A DNA stretch of 42,908 nucleotides from Rhodospirillaceae bacterium (GCA_013349665.1 DUZF01000002.1:1-42908); one strand, 5' to 3'; numbered from the stretch's first letter, positions 8,125 to 17,904 are shown. Notes: generated by a model from the letters alone, not told the origin. Made by a program: numbers and translations.

Positions 8125-11100
8125 TGGGCTATGCCGAGCTGCAGGTGACCAGCAATTTCAGCTTTTTGCGCGGCGCCTCGCATCCCGACGAGCTGGTCAC
8201 CATGGCCGCCGTCCTCGGCCTGTCGGCCATCGCCATCACCGACCGCCATAGCCTGGCCGGGGTGGTGCGGGCGCATGACGCCGCCCGCCGCCTGGGGGTC
8301 AGGCTGGTGGTCGGGGCCCGTCTTGATCTCGAGGACGGTCCGGCGCTGCTCTGCCTGCCCACCGACCGCGCCGCCTATGGCCGCCTCAGCCGGCTGCTGA
8401 GCCTGGGCAAGCGCCGCGCCGCCAAGGGGCAATGCCGGCTGACCACCGAGGACCTGCAGGCCTTCGGCGCCGGCCAGATCCTGCTGCTGCTGCCGCCCGT
8501 GACGCCGGATGCCGCTTTCGCGGCGATGCTGAGGACCTGGCAGCGGCGCTTTCCCGGCGCCGTCTATCTCGCCGCCCAGCGGCGGTTCGCCGCCGACGAC
8601 CGGCGCCGCCTGGGCGGGCTGGCCGAACTGGCCGAGCAGGCGGGCATGCCGCTGCTGGCCACCAATGACGTGCATTACCACGCCCCCGAGCGCCGTCCGC
8701 TGCAGGATGTGCTGACCGCCATCCGCGCCGGCTGCACGGTGGCCGAGGCCGGCTGGCGGCTGGCCGCCAATGCCGAGCGCCATCTGAAATCACCGGTCGA
8801 GATGGCCCGGCTGTTCGCCGATTATCCGCGGGCGGTGGCCCATACGCTGGAGGTCGCCGGGCGCTGCCGCTTCGACCTTGACCAGCTGCGCTACGAGTAT
8901 CCCGCCGAGGATGGCGCCGAGACGCCGCAACAGCGTCTGCTGCGGCTGACCCGCGAGGGGGCGGCGAGGCGCTATCCCGAGGGCGTGCCGGCCAAGGTGG
9001 CGGCGGCGCTGGAGCATGAACTGGCGCTGATCGACGACCTCGCCTATGCCCCTTATTTCCTCACCGTCCATGACATCGTCCGTTTCGCCGTCGACCGCGG
9101 CATCCTCTGCCAGGGGCGCGGCTCGGCGGCCAATTCGGCGGTCTGCTATTGCTTAGGAATCACCGCTGTCGATCCCGCCCAGTTCGACCTGCTGTTCGAG
9201 CGCTTCATCAGCGCGGCACGCAACGAGCCGCCCGACATCGACGTCGATTTCGAGCATGAGCGGCGCGAAGAGGTGATCCAGTACATCTATGCCAGATATG
9301 GCCGCGAGCGGGCCGGGCTGACCGCCACCGTCATCCATTACCGCAGCCGCATGGCCATCCGCGAGGTGGGCAAGGCGCTGGGCCTGTCGGAAGACAAGGT
9401 GGCGGCCCTGGCCAAAAGCGGCTGGGGGTCGCGCCGCCAACCGGTCGGCACCGAGCGGGTGCGCGAACTGGGGCTCGATCCCGAGGAGCCGCATCTCGCC
9501 CGGGTGCTGGCCCTGGCCGGCGAGCTGATCGGTTTTCCCCGCCATCTGTCACAGCATGTGGGAGGTTTCGTCATGACCAGGGGCCGCCTCGATGAACTGG
9601 TGCCCATCGACAACGCGGCGATGGCCGGACGCACGGTCATCGAATGGGACAAGGACGATCTCGACCGCCTGGGCCTGCTGAAGGTCGACGTGCTGGCGCT
9701 GGGCATGCTGACCTGCATCCGCAAGGCCTTTGTTCTGCTGCGGGACCATGGCGGGCCCGAGCTCGATCTGGCGCGGGTGCCGCGGGAGGACGCGGCGGTC
9801 TATGACATGCTGTGCCGGGGTGATTCGCTGGGCGTCTTCCAGGTCGAAAGCCGCGCCCAGATGTCCATGCTGCCGCGCCTCCGGCCGCGCTGTTTCTACG
9901 ACCTGGTGATCGAGGTGGCGATCGTCCGCCCGGGGCCGATCCAGGGCGACATGGTGCATCCCTATCTGCGCCGCCGCGACGGCCGCGAGCCGGTGGCGTA
10001 TCCGTCGCCCGAGCTCGAGGCGGTGCTGGGCAAAACCCTGGGGGTGCCGCTGTTCCAGGAACAGGCGATGAAACTGGCCATCGTCGCCGGCGGCTTCACC
10101 CCTGGGGAGGCCGATCAGTTGCGCCGCGCCATGGCCACCTTCCGCCATACCGGCAAGGTGGCGGCGTTCAGGGACAAGCTGATCGACGGCATGACGGCGC
10201 GCGGCTATGACCGCGATTTTGCCGAACGGGTGTTCCAGCAGATCGAGGGCTTCGGCGAATACGGCTTCCCCGAAAGCCACGCCGCCAGCTTCGCCCATCT
10301 GGTCTATGTCTCGGCCTGGCTCAAATGCCATCATCCGGCGGTGTTCGCCTGCGCCCTGCTCAACAGCCAGCCGATGGGGTTCTATGCGCCGGCGCAGATC
10401 GTCCGCGATGCCCGCGAGCATGGGGTGGCGGTACGTCCGGTGGATGTCAATGCCAGCCAGTGGGACTGCACCTTGGAGGAAGCCGGCGAGCACCGGGCGC
10501 TGCGCCTCGGCCTGCGCCAGGTGGCGGGTCTCGCCGAGGCCGAGGCCGGGCAGTTGGTCGGGCGTCGCGGCGCCGGCTATGACAGCCCGCATGCGCTGTG
10601 GCGGCAGAGCGGGGTCAAACGGGCGACGCTGGAGGCGCTGGCCGATGCCGACGCCTTCGGTTCCATGGGCCTGCGGCGGCGGGAGGCGCTGTGGGCGGTG
10701 CGGGCGTTTCAGACACTGCCGCCGCTGCTGGCCGAGCTGCCGATGACCGAGCCGCCGGCGGCGCTGCCGCCGATGGCCCTGGGCGAAGAGGTGGTGGAGG
10801 ACTATCGGGCGCTGCGCCTGTCGCTGAAGGCCCACCCCCTGGCCTTGCTGCGCCCGCGCCTGGGCGAGTTGCTGCCGGCCGCGCAACTGGCCGGACGGCG
10901 CCCGGGCCGGGTGTCGGTGGCCGGGCTGGTGCTGGTCCGCCAGCGTCCCGGCACCGCCGGCGGGGTGATCTTCATCACCCTGGAGGACGAGACCGGCATC
11001 GCCAATATCATCGTCTGGCCGCCGCTGTTCGAGCGTTTCCGCCAGGCCATCCTGACCGGCCGGCTGCTGCGGGTGGACGGCCGGCTGCAGCGCCAGGAGC

Positions 11101-11186
11101 GGGTGATCCATGTGGTCGCCGAACGCATCGGCGACCTGTCGCCGCTGCTCGGCAGCCTGACCCTGGGGTCACGGGATTTTCACTGA
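8124..11186 (+). CDS. dnaE2: Error-prone DNA polymerase DnaE2
   Basis: [49 protein letters not shown]-terminal OB-fold. Follows imuB with TGATG overlap. Confidence 0.95.
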   Translation: MGYAELQVTSNFSFLRGASHPDELVTMAAVLGLSAIAITDRHSLAGVVRAHDAARRLGVRLVVGARLDLEDGPALLCLPTDRAAYGRLSRLLSLGKRRAAKGQCRLTTEDLQAFGAGQILLLLPPVTPDAAFAAMLRTWQRRFPGAVYLAAQRRFAADDRRRLGGLAELAEQAGMPLLATNDVHYHAPERRPLQDVLTAIRAGCTVAEAGWRLAANAERHLKSPVEMARLFADYPRAVAHTLEVAGRCRFDLDQLRYEYPAEDGAETPQQRLLRLTREGAARRYPEGVPAKVAAALEHELALIDDLAYAPYFLTVHDIVRFAVDRGILCQGRGSAANSAVCYCLGITAVDPAQFDLLFERFISAARNEPPDIDVDFEHERREEVIQYIYARYGRERAGLTATVIHYRSRMAIREVGKALGLSEDKVAALAKSGWGSRRQPVGTERVRELGLDPEEPHLARVLALAGELIGFPRHLSQHVGGFVMTRGRLDELVPIDNAAMAGRTVIEWDKDDLDRLGLLKVDVLALGMLTCIRKAFVLLRDHGGPELDLARVPREDAAVYDMLCRGDSLGVFQVESRAQMSMLPRLRPRCFYDLVIEVAIVRPGPIQGDMVHPYLRRRDGREPVAYPSPELEAVLGKTLGVPLFQEQAMKLAIVAGGFTPGEADQLRRAMATFRHTGKVAAFRDKLIDGMTARGYDRDFAERVFQQIEGFGEYGFPESHAASFAHLVYVSAWLKCHHPAVFACALLNSQPMGFYAPAQIVRDAREHGVAVRPVDVNASQWDCTLEEAGEHRALRLGLRQVAGLAEAEAGQLVGRRGAGYDSPHALWRQSGVKRATLEALADADAFGSMGLRRREALWAVRAFQTLPPLLAELPMTEPPAALPPMALGEEVVEDYRALRLSLKAHPLALLRPRLGELLPAAQLAGRRPGRVSVAGLVLVRQRPGTAGGVIFITLEDETGIANIIVWPPLFERFRQAILTGRLLRVDGRLQRQERVIHVVAERIGDLSPLLGSLTLGSRDFH
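11140..11182 (+). repeat. 43-bp direct repeat copy A (dnaE2 3' end)
   Basis: Identical to 12068-12110. Confidence 0.95.
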
Positions 11187-11714
11187 CTCCATCGCCCTGC
11201 GTAACGTACGCATGGCCAACAGCATTCGTCCGGGATCGGACGGCAGATCGATAAAACCCAGACGTCGGTAAAGACGGGCCGCGTGCTCGTCGATGGCGTC
11301 AAGGACGACGAAATGCCCTCCCATCAGGTTGGCGCCGTCTATGCATTTGCAGAGCGCCGCGGTCATCAGAAAAGTGCCGACACCGCATCCCTGCACGGCC
11401 TGGTCGATGCCCACCATGGACAGATAGATCGCCGATACGGCGGGCTGGCGTGGCATGCGCCGCCGATCGGCTTCCGGAAGACTGCGGATATCGATGGCAT
11501 GGGGTGAAAGCGCAAAAAACCCAAGCACCATCGGTGATGGGGGATCGATGGCGACATAAACTTTTCCATGATCTTCGGCGGCAAACCGGCCGGCGGTGAT
11601 CTTGAGAAAGTTGTCGATGCGATCGACACCACAGCAAAAGCTGTCCCGGTCATGCCGCTGGCGATGCAGCGGCTCCACAGTCAGCCTCGACAACAGGGCT
11701 TTGTCGAGGCTCAT
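11169..11714 (-). CDS. GNAT-family acetyltransferase toxin (AtaT/TacT-like)
   Basis: [34 protein letters not shown]...[14 protein letters not shown]; paired with a DUF1778-like antitoxin. Confidence 0.82.
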   Translation of the reverse strand: MSLDKALLSRLTVEPLHRQRHDRDSFCCGVDRIDNFLKITAGRFAAEDHGKVYVAIDPPSPMVLGFFALSPHAIDIRSLPEADRRRMPRQPAVSAIYLSMVGIDQAVQGCGVGTFLMTAALCKCIDGANLMGGHFVVLDAIDEHAARLYRRLGFIDLPSDPGRMLLAMRTLRRAMESVKIP

Positions 11715-12007
11715 TTCCCGCCAGTCAATTCCTTGTGCAGGCTCAGGAGTGCCACCAGATCCGTGGTCGGCTCGGCATCGAACGCCTGAAGAAAAGCCTG
11801 CCGATCCGCTGGCGTCAACACCGTCGCTTCCAGCCGATTGATGGTTTCGCGCGCCGCCAGGGCGGCATGGGCCAGAACAAACTCGGACGCATTGACACCT
11901 TGCAGCGCCGCGGCGCGTTCGATGAGATCCTTGGTTTCCGGCGTTGTCCGTTGTTCCAGCCGGGCCGTTCGGGTGCCGGCTTGCCGATGCGGCTCAAATT
12001 TCAGCAT
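11711..12007 (-). CDS. DUF1778/TacA-like ribbon-helix-helix antitoxin
   Basis: ARLEQRTTPETKDLIERAAALQGVNASEFVLAHAALAARETI...LTPADRQAFLQAFD; four-base overlap with the GNAT gene. Confidence 0.85.
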   Translation of the reverse strand: MLKFEPHRQAGTRTARLEQRTTPETKDLIERAAALQGVNASEFVLAHAALAARETINRLEATVLTPADRQAFLQAFDAEPTTDLVALLSLHKELTGGK

Positions 12008-12067
12008 GTTAAATTGTCCGTCATTTACCGTACACCAGCGTACGTCAATGAGCGGACAGCGTCAAGC

Positions 12068-12110
12068 CGCCGCTGCTCGGCAGCCTGACCCTGGGGTCAC
12101 GGGATTTTCA
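12068..12110 (+). repeat. 43-bp direct repeat copy B (orphan dnaE2 3' end)
   Basis: cgccgctgctcggcagcctgaccctggggtcacgggattttca; continues CAT TAG so that DFH-stop is also encoded. Confidence 0.95.
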
Positions 12111-12179
12111 TTAGCTATGGTTGACAACCGATACCGCGATGAAAGACAATGTATACCGCACTGACCATGGAGAGCGCGG

Positions 12180-12443
12180 ATGAAATCGCAGATTGCCTTG
12201 CGCCTGGAAACCGACATCGTCGAATTGGCGAGGCGGGAAGCCGAGCGGCAAAACCGATCGCTGGCGAATTTTGTCGAAAGCGTCCTGGCGGACGCTCTGA
12301 TGCCTGCCGACGGGACCCTGCCGGTGGTGTCGCTGGTCGATTCCGAGATCGACGGTATCGAGGCAATTCATGACGACGGCAGTGTCGATTTTGAAGAAAC
12401 CGCCCGACTGCGCCAGGTGATCGCCCTCTCCCGGCGACGCTGA
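12180..12443 (+). CDS. Ribbon-helix-helix antitoxin-like protein
   Basis: MKSQIALRLETDIVELARREAERQNRSLANFVESVLADAL. Confidence 0.65.
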   Translation: MKSQIALRLETDIVELARREAERQNRSLANFVESVLADALMPADGTLPVVSLVDSEIDGIEAIHDDGSVDFEETARLRQVIALSRRR

Positions 12444-12883
12444 TGACCATCCCATGTCGTCGCGGCGATTTTGTTGACTGCCTGTTTCCCTTCGCCGAGA
12501 GACCGTCATCGCCCGGCCCGATGCGCCATATCGCCTATGTGCAGACGCTTCTGCGCCTGCCGGACGGCCGGTTGCGGGTCCTGGTCATGCTGACCACAAC
12601 CTCACCAAAAATGATCACCCGCATTCCCGAGGGGCTGGCTCTCGCCGTCTCGGCTGAAAAGTCGGTCGCCATGGGAATGCGCAACGCCTTCGTCATCGAC
12701 GTCCATCGCCTTGCCGTGTTGCCGCTGGAACCGACTTGGTTTCCGGATCGGCACGACAATCATTTCGTCCTGGCCCGGGCGGACGAAGCCCTGCGCGCCG
12801 CCGTCACCCGCCGCTATGATGAAATGCTTGCCCGCTATCCATGCCCCGTCGAGGTTCTTGGGCCGCCAACGCGGGGTTCGTGA
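12443..12883 (+). CDS. Putative PemK/MazF-like toxin
   Basis: MTIPCRRGDFVDCLFPFAERPSSPGPMRHIAYV...; start overlaps the antitoxin stop (TGATG). Confidence 0.5.
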   Translation: MTIPCRRGDFVDCLFPFAERPSSPGPMRHIAYVQTLLRLPDGRLRVLVMLTTTSPKMITRIPEGLALAVSAEKSVAMGMRNAFVIDVHRLAVLPLEPTWFPDRHDNHFVLARADEALRAAVTRRYDEMLARYPCPVEVLGPPTRGS

Positions 12884-12906
12884 CGCAAGCGCAGAAGGGC
12901 AAAAAT

Positions 12907-14394
12907 TTAAACCGCCGCCGGCTTCTCGACCAGCCAGCCATCGAGATACAAATCGTCGATGCCGGTGCGGCAAAAGCTGGCCAGGGCATCCTCGCGGCTC
13001 TCGACGATGGGTTCACCGGCATCGTTGAACGAGGTGTTGAGCAGCAGCGGAACCCCGGTCATGGCGCCGAAGGCCTCGATCAGCGCGTAATAGTCGGGGG
13101 ACTGCTGGCGGTGCACCGTCTGCAGCCGGGAGGAGCCGTCGACATGCAGCACCGCCGGAATTCTGTCCCGCCATTCCGGGCGCGGCCTGGCGGCCAGCAG
13201 CATGAACGGGCTGTCCACCGGCAGGTCGAAGATGCCACCGGCCGCTTCGGCCAGGACCGAGGGGGCGAAGGGACGGAAAACTTCGCGATGCTTGACCTGC
13301 TCGTTGATGTGGCGGGCCATCCCGGGGCGCCGGGGATCGGCCAGGATGCTGCGATTGCCCAGCGCCCGCGGCCCGAATTCCGAGGCGCCGGCAAAGCGCG
13401 CCACCACCCGGCCGTCGGCCAGCAGCGCCGCCACCTCCTGGACGGTGGCCGGATGGGCCCGCAGCTGTCGGGCGCGGACAAACTCCGCCATCGGCGGTTC
13501 CGCCGGCCGGTGGCCGAACATGGCGGTCCGCAGGCGGGGCAGGCGGAGTTGCCCACCGGCCCGGTAATAGGCCAGCAGGGCGGCACCGAGGGCGATGCCT
13601 TCGTCGGAAGCCGCCGGCTGGATGAAGATGTCGTCGACCAGGCCGCTGTCCAGCAGGCGACGGTTGGCGATGCAGGACAGGAAGGCGCCGCCGGCCAGAC
13701 ACAGATGCCGGCTGCCGGTCTTTTGCCGGGCCATCCGCGCCAGATGCAGGACGTCCTCGAAAAACGCCTCCTGGGCTTCGCGGGCCAGGTTGACCCAAGG
13801 CTCGTCGATCAGTCCCTGGGGATGGAGCGCCGGATCGAACCCCGCCAGGGCGTCGAGGCGCCCGAAGGCAGCGCCGTAATCGATCCGCAGGCCATCGAAG
13901 CGCTCAGCCGGGATACCGATCGGATCCCGCCGCGCAAAACCCTCGGCAAAGCCGTAAAGCGCCATCGTCTTGCCGGCACCGAAGGCGTCGAAGCCGCATT
14001 TCTCCGTCACTTTGGCGAAATAGCGGGCGGTATCGGCGACGCGGCGCCGCTCGAGGGCTTTCAGCGCCGTCCCCTGGCCGTGATAAAGGCCTTGCCCGGC
14101 ATCCAGTACCAGCACCGCGGCGTCCTCGAAGCCCGACAGATACCAGGCGCTGGCGGCATGGCAGTCGAGATGGTCGAAATCGGCGTCGGTGCCGACGCAA
14201 TCGGCCTGCCTCAACTCGCCAAGGCCCGCCGCCGCCAGGCAATAGTCCAAGGCCCGCCGGGGCCAGGCGGCGGAATGCGGCACGCGGTCAAGCCGGGCCT
14301 CGGCGATGGCGGTGATGTGAAGTTCGCCGTCGGTTTCGCGGAGCAGCGCGGCGCCGCAGTCATGGCCCTGGGTGTTGAGGCCGACCGCGATCAT
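12907..14394 (-). CDS. NodU/CmcH-family carbamoyltransferase
   Basis: MIAVGLNTQGHDCGAALL...; CLAGGAFLSCIANRRLL; ARFAGASEFGPRALGNRSILADPR; NTSFNDAGEPIVESREDAL. Confidence 0.92.
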   Translation of the reverse strand: MIAVGLNTQGHDCGAALLRETDGELHITAIAEARLDRVPHSAAWPRRALDYCLAAAGLGELRQADCVGTDADFDHLDCHAASAWYLSGFEDAAVLVLDAGQGLYHGQGTALKALERRRVADTARYFAKVTEKCGFDAFGAGKTMALYGFAEGFARRDPIGIPAERFDGLRIDYGAAFGRLDALAGFDPALHPQGLIDEPWVNLAREAQEAFFEDVLHLARMARQKTGSRHLCLAGGAFLSCIANRRLLDSGLVDDIFIQPAASDEGIALGAALLAYYRAGGQLRLPRLRTAMFGHRPAEPPMAEFVRARQLRAHPATVQEVAALLADGRVVARFAGASEFGPRALGNRSILADPRRPGMARHINEQVKHREVFRPFAPSVLAEAAGGIFDLPVDSPFMLLAARPRPEWRDRIPAVLHVDGSSRLQTVHRQQSPDYYALIEAFGAMTGVPLLLNTSFNDAGEPIVESREDALASFCRTGIDDLYLDGWLVEKPAAV

Positions 14395-14729
14395 CCCGGC
14401 AGAATTTCGCCAAGGACTTTCTGCGCTGCCACCCGGTCGGGGGGTCCCAGGGAACCGATGGCGCGTTTGAAGATGGCGTTGGGAAGGGTGAAAAGCTTCC
14501 ATCGAATGACGCTCGGCGCCGGTAAACCGGCGGTGGCCAGATCGCCGATCGGCAGATCAGTGGGCCAGGTGGTCTCCAACGGTCTGGTGATCATCGCGCA
14601 GAGGCTATGGCCGTGGCTGTCGTTGAACGACCTGCCCGACAGCACCAGACAAGGGCGGGGTTTGGCCTGCGGGCTGTCGACGAACGGAAAGGGGGCGACC
14701 ACCACGGTCCAGGCATCAAAGCTGGTCAT
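14391..14729 (-). CDS. MazF/PemK-type toxin
   Basis: MTSFDAWTVVVAPFPFVDSPQAKPRPCLVLSGRSFNDSHGHSLCAMIT; ATGA overlap with the carbamoyltransferase start. Confidence 0.75.
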   Translation of the reverse strand: MTSFDAWTVVVAPFPFVDSPQAKPRPCLVLSGRSFNDSHGHSLCAMITRPLETTWPTDLPIGDLATAGLPAPSVIRWKLFTLPNAIFKRAIGSLGPPDRVAAQKVLGEILPG

Positions 14730-14934
14730 AGACATCATTGGCGGGGTCGTGCCATTCCCCCAGCAGGGCTTCGACCGCCGCCAACTCCGTCCTCTGCCGG
14801 CCCGCCCGCCTGAGGACCACGCGGTCACCGTCGAGTTCGTAAAGAAGGTCGTCTCCCGGCCCGACGCCGAGAATTTCCCTGATCGGCACGGGGATCGTGG
14901 TTTGCGCTTTGCTGGTGATGCGGCTGGTGATCAT
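14716..14934 (-). CDS. AbrB/MazE-type antitoxin
   Basis: MITSRITSKAQTTIPVPIREILGVGPGDDLLYELDGDRVVLRR. Confidence 0.85.
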   Translation of the reverse strand: MITSRITSKAQTTIPVPIREILGVGPGDDLLYELDGDRVVLRRAGRQRTELAAVEALLGEWHDPANDVYDQL

Positions 14935-14944
14935 GCCTCTAAAT

Positions 14945-14962
14945 GTAAGGAGTCCTCCTTAC
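14945..14962. promoter_or_regulatory. Palindromic operator of the AbrB/MazF pair
   Basis: GTAAGGAG-TC-CTCCTTAC, perfect inverted repeat immediately upstream of the antitoxin start. Confidence 0.65.
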
Positions 14963-15020
14963 CGCGTCAATCCGATCAGATCCAGGGACAATCGGTTGAA
15001 CGCGCGATGGTCGTCCCCCT

Positions 15021-15120
15021 TTGCAGACTTTCCTCGCGTTGGCGCGTTGAGCGCCCGCGCCATTATTGGCGCGCAAGCCAAGGCGGCCGGAGGCCGCCGC
15101 CCGGCGCCTGAGGGGCAGAA
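15021..15120 (+). repeat. Dispersed intergenic REP-like repeat, copy 3
   Basis: ttgcagactttcctcgcgttggcgcgttgagcgcc...ggccggaggccgccgcccggcgcctgaggggcagaa. Confidence 0.7.
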
Positions 15121-15124
15121 AAGT

Positions 15125-15155
15125 CCGGGGCAATCGGGTTCACCGATTGCCCCGG
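15125..15155 (-). terminator. Rho-independent terminator of the DASS transporter gene
   Basis: CCGGGGCAATCGG-gttca-CCGATTGCCCCGG, with ACTTTTC downstream on the minus strand. Confidence 0.8.
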
Positions 15156-15156
15156 A

Positions 15157-16527
15157 TCAGATCCAGCCCAGCAGACGCCACCACAGGAAATCCAGCGGCA
15201 GCAGGAAGACGATGGTCGCCGCCGCCAGCAGCAGGCAGAGGACCAGCGCCGGCCGCACCGGCTCGCCCCCCAGTTGCATGGCCACCACCAGCGGCGCCGA
15301 TTCGTAAGGCAGCACCGGATTGGAGAAGCCCAGCACCTGGGTCATCAGCACGCTGGCCAGCGGCAGGCCCGAGGCCTGGGCCATCTGGCCGGCCAGCGGG
15401 GTCAGCACCGCCGGTACGCCGGGCAGGGTGGTGAGCATCCCGGTCAGGGTGGCGATGGCCGACAGGCTGGCGAAATTGGTAATCGCCGCCCCCGGCGCCA
15501 GCGGCAGGACCTTGAGGAACAGTTCGGCCAGCCGGTGGCCGAGGCCCGATTTGTCCACCAGCGCGCCCAGCCCCATGATGCCGCCAACATAGAACATCGA
15601 ACCGAAATTCACCTCGGTGCCGAATTGTTTCTGTCCCACCAGGCCGATGCCCGGCAACAGCAGGATCAGCGCTGCCGCCATGCTGATCCAGGCCGGGCTG
15701 ATGTGATGCAGCGCATCGGTGGCCCACAGCGCCAGCGACACCGCCAGCAGGATCGACAAATGCCGTTCATCCCTGGACATGGACGGCATCCGCGCTGCTG
15801 CCACCGGCCGCGGCCGGTCGGGACAGAGCCAGATGATCAGCGGCACCAGCAGGGCCGACTTCAGCAGCCCCATCACCGGGAAATGCAGCAGCAGGTAGCT
15901 GCCATAGGTGGCGGTGTAGTGGTAGGCCGATTCGGCGGCGCCGAGAAACACCACATTGGGCACATTGGCCGGCAGGATCGAGAAGGTTCCGGTATGGCAG
16001 CCGAAGGCGGCGGCCAGCACCACCCCGGTGCGGCCCTTGCTGCCCGGCGCGAAGCCGAAGCCGTCGGCCAGGCTAAGCGCGATGGGCATCAGCAGGATGG
16101 CGCGGCCCATGGAGGACGGCATGAGAAAACCCATGGCGACGCCGACCATGGTGACGCCGCCGATCACCCCCCAGTAACTGTTGCCGAAGCTTTGCGCCAG
16201 GCGGCGCGCCAGGCGTTGTCCGAGGCCGGTGCTGCGGACCGCCACGCCGATCACCAGGCCGCCGAAGATCAGCCACAGGGCGGTGGATTGAAAGCCGGTG
16301 AAGATGACCTCCGGCGCCGCCGTCTTGAACAGCATGGCGAAGGTGAAGAAGGCGATGGCGGTGACATATTCCGGGATGGCGCCGGTCGCCCATAACGAGA
16401 TGCCGGCCAGCGACAAGGCCAGCGCGCCATTCTCATTGGCCGGCAGGACGGGGAAAACGACGACCAGCCCGGCGCCGAGGAGGCCGCAGGCGGCAATCCG
16501 GCGGGAGGGGGAAAAACGATAAGACAT
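15157..16527 (-). CDS. SLC13/DASS-family sodium:anion symporter
   Basis: Multi-TM protein; LSLAGISLWATGAIPEYVTAIAFFTFAMLF...TGFQSTALWLIFGGLVIGVAV; GMLTTLPGVPAVLTPLAG. Confidence 0.85.
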   Translation of the reverse strand: MSYRFSPSRRIAACGLLGAGLVVVFPVLPANENGALALSLAGISLWATGAIPEYVTAIAFFTFAMLFKTAAPEVIFTGFQSTALWLIFGGLVIGVAVRSTGLGQRLARRLAQSFGNSYWGVIGGVTMVGVAMGFLMPSSMGRAILLMPIALSLADGFGFAPGSKGRTGVVLAAAFGCHTGTFSILPANVPNVVFLGAAESAYHYTATYGSYLLLHFPVMGLLKSALLVPLIIWLCPDRPRPVAAARMPSMSRDERHLSILLAVSLALWATDALHHISPAWISMAAALILLLPGIGLVGQKQFGTEVNFGSMFYVGGIMGLGALVDKSGLGHRLAELFLKVLPLAPGAAITNFASLSAIATLTGMLTTLPGVPAVLTPLAGQMAQASGLPLASVLMTQVLGFSNPVLPYESAPLVVAMQLGGEPVRPALVLCLLLAAATIVFLLPLDFLWWRLLGWI

Positions 16528-16612
16528 CCATCCCTGTATCCAAACGGGGTATGTCTCGGCAAGAACTATTTGCTAAGTTCGGCGGAGCAAAAAAACCGGC
16601 AGATTTTCAGCC

Positions 16613-17053
16613 ATGTTTCGCAGTCTCATCCTCTTGCTCAGTTTTGTGACCTGCGGCTGTGTCGGTCAGAGCGTCACCCTGGTCGGGCGTTCCACCGGCT
16701 TGACCTCAAGAAGCACTTTTCCCGTGGAACAGGCCAGCAACGACGTAAAATTCGCCTTCGGCAAGAATGTCTTTGTCGGTCGCTGGAGCTATTTCCACGG
16801 CGTGTCTGTCATCGACGACAAGGGGGCGTCTGTTCTCGATACCAAGAAAAGCGATAAGAAAGTCGACAGGAAAGATGACAGGAAGGATACCGTGGCTCTG
16901 TCGACCCCCAACGGTGGCATCGGTTCGTTCTTCGGCTCCTCTCGCGACGGCTCGATTCTCCACTGCACCTTCACATACAATGAAGGCAGGCTGAAGGGGC
17001 TCGGCATGTGCGAGGACACCGGTGGGGAAATGTACGATCTGTCGATCAATTAG
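16613..17053 (+). CDS. Small putative lipoprotein
   Basis: Signal peptide and lipobox MFRSLILLLSFVTCGCVGQS. Confidence 0.55.
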   Translation: MFRSLILLLSFVTCGCVGQSVTLVGRSTGLTSRSTFPVEQASNDVKFAFGKNVFVGRWSYFHGVSVIDDKGASVLDTKKSDKKVDRKDDRKDTVALSTPNGGIGSFFGSSRDGSILHCTFTYNEGRLKGLGMCEDTGGEMYDLSIN

Positions 17054-17060
17054 CCCCGAT

Positions 17061-17873
17061 ATGTGGACGCGCCGCACCCTGATGCGAGGTCTGGCCGGCC
17101 TGGCGGCGCTGCCTCTGGCGGCCTGCGCGGCGGCGCCGATACCTCAGCCGCAGCGTCCACGCGCCACCAGCCGGACGGTGACGGTTCCGGCCGATTTCGG
17201 CCTGGATACCGTCATCGACATCAATCATGCCAATCAGGTCAGCGACTTCGCCCAGTTGCGCCGCGGCGTGCAGGCGGTCATCCACAAGGCCAGCGAGGGC
17301 AACGACTGGTTCGATCCCCTCTATGCGCGGCGGCGACAGCAGGCCGAGGCGGTCGGCCTGCTTTGGGGGGCCTATCATTTCGGCACCCGCCAGCATCCCG
17401 GCGCCGAACAGGCGGCAGCCTTTCTCGCCGCCGCCAAGCCGGGGCCGGCCACCCTGCTGGCCCTGGACCTGGAACTGAACGAGCGCTGGCCGGCCAATTC
17501 CATGCAACTGGGCCAGGCCGAGGATTTCGTCGCTACCGTTCTGTGGGCCACCGGCCGCCTGCCGCTGCTCTATGTGCAGCCCGCCTGGGCCGACGGCGCG
17601 GCGCTGCGCGGGCAGAGCCTCGGCGGTGCCATCGGCCCGGGCTCGATCCTGGCGCGCTGTGACCTGTGGTTGGCGGATTACCGTGACCAGCCGGAACTGC
17701 CCCTGGGTTGGGCCGGCCGGGGCTGGCAGCTGTGGCAATATGCCGGCGACGGTGGCCATGGCCCGTTCGCCGACTCGGCGCAGCGGGTCGCCGGGGTTGA
17801 CCGCTGCGACCGCAATCTGTTTTTCGGCGACGACGCGGCGCTGGGGCGGTGGTGGGTGGACGCGGCGGTGTGA
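17061..17873 (+). CDS. GH25 lysozyme-like protein with RR-type lipoprotein signal
   Basis: MWTRRTLMRGLAGLAALPLAAC; VIDINHANQVSDFAQLRRGVQAVIHKASEGNDWFDPLYARRRQQAEAVGLLWGAYHFG...LALDLELN...WQLWQYAGDG. Confidence 0.88.
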   Translation: MWTRRTLMRGLAGLAALPLAACAAAPIPQPQRPRATSRTVTVPADFGLDTVIDINHANQVSDFAQLRRGVQAVIHKASEGNDWFDPLYARRRQQAEAVGLLWGAYHFGTRQHPGAEQAAAFLAAAKPGPATLLALDLELNERWPANSMQLGQAEDFVATVLWATGRLPLLYVQPAWADGAALRGQSLGGAIGPGSILARCDLWLADYRDQPELPLGWAGRGWQLWQYAGDGGHGPFADSAQRVAGVDRCDRNLFFGDDAALGRWWVDAAV

Positions 17874-17882
17874 GCACTCTCC

Positions 17883-17904
17883 GGGCCGGCGATCTAGCCG
17901 GCCC
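17883..17904. terminator. Hairpin between the convergent GH25 and VapC genes
   Basis: GGGCCGGC-gatcta-GCCGGCCC. Confidence 0.5.

Noticed and set aside
12841-15111. 756-aa plus-strand ORF
   Set aside because: Antisense to the carbamoyltransferase and AbrB/MazF genes. Its translation is low-complexity shadow sequence, while the minus-strand proteins have clear family motifs.
16838-16890. Lys/Asp-rich direct repeat (KKSDKKVDRKDDRKD) in the small lipoprotein
   Set aside because: Short low-complexity linker; nothing beyond composition supports a function.
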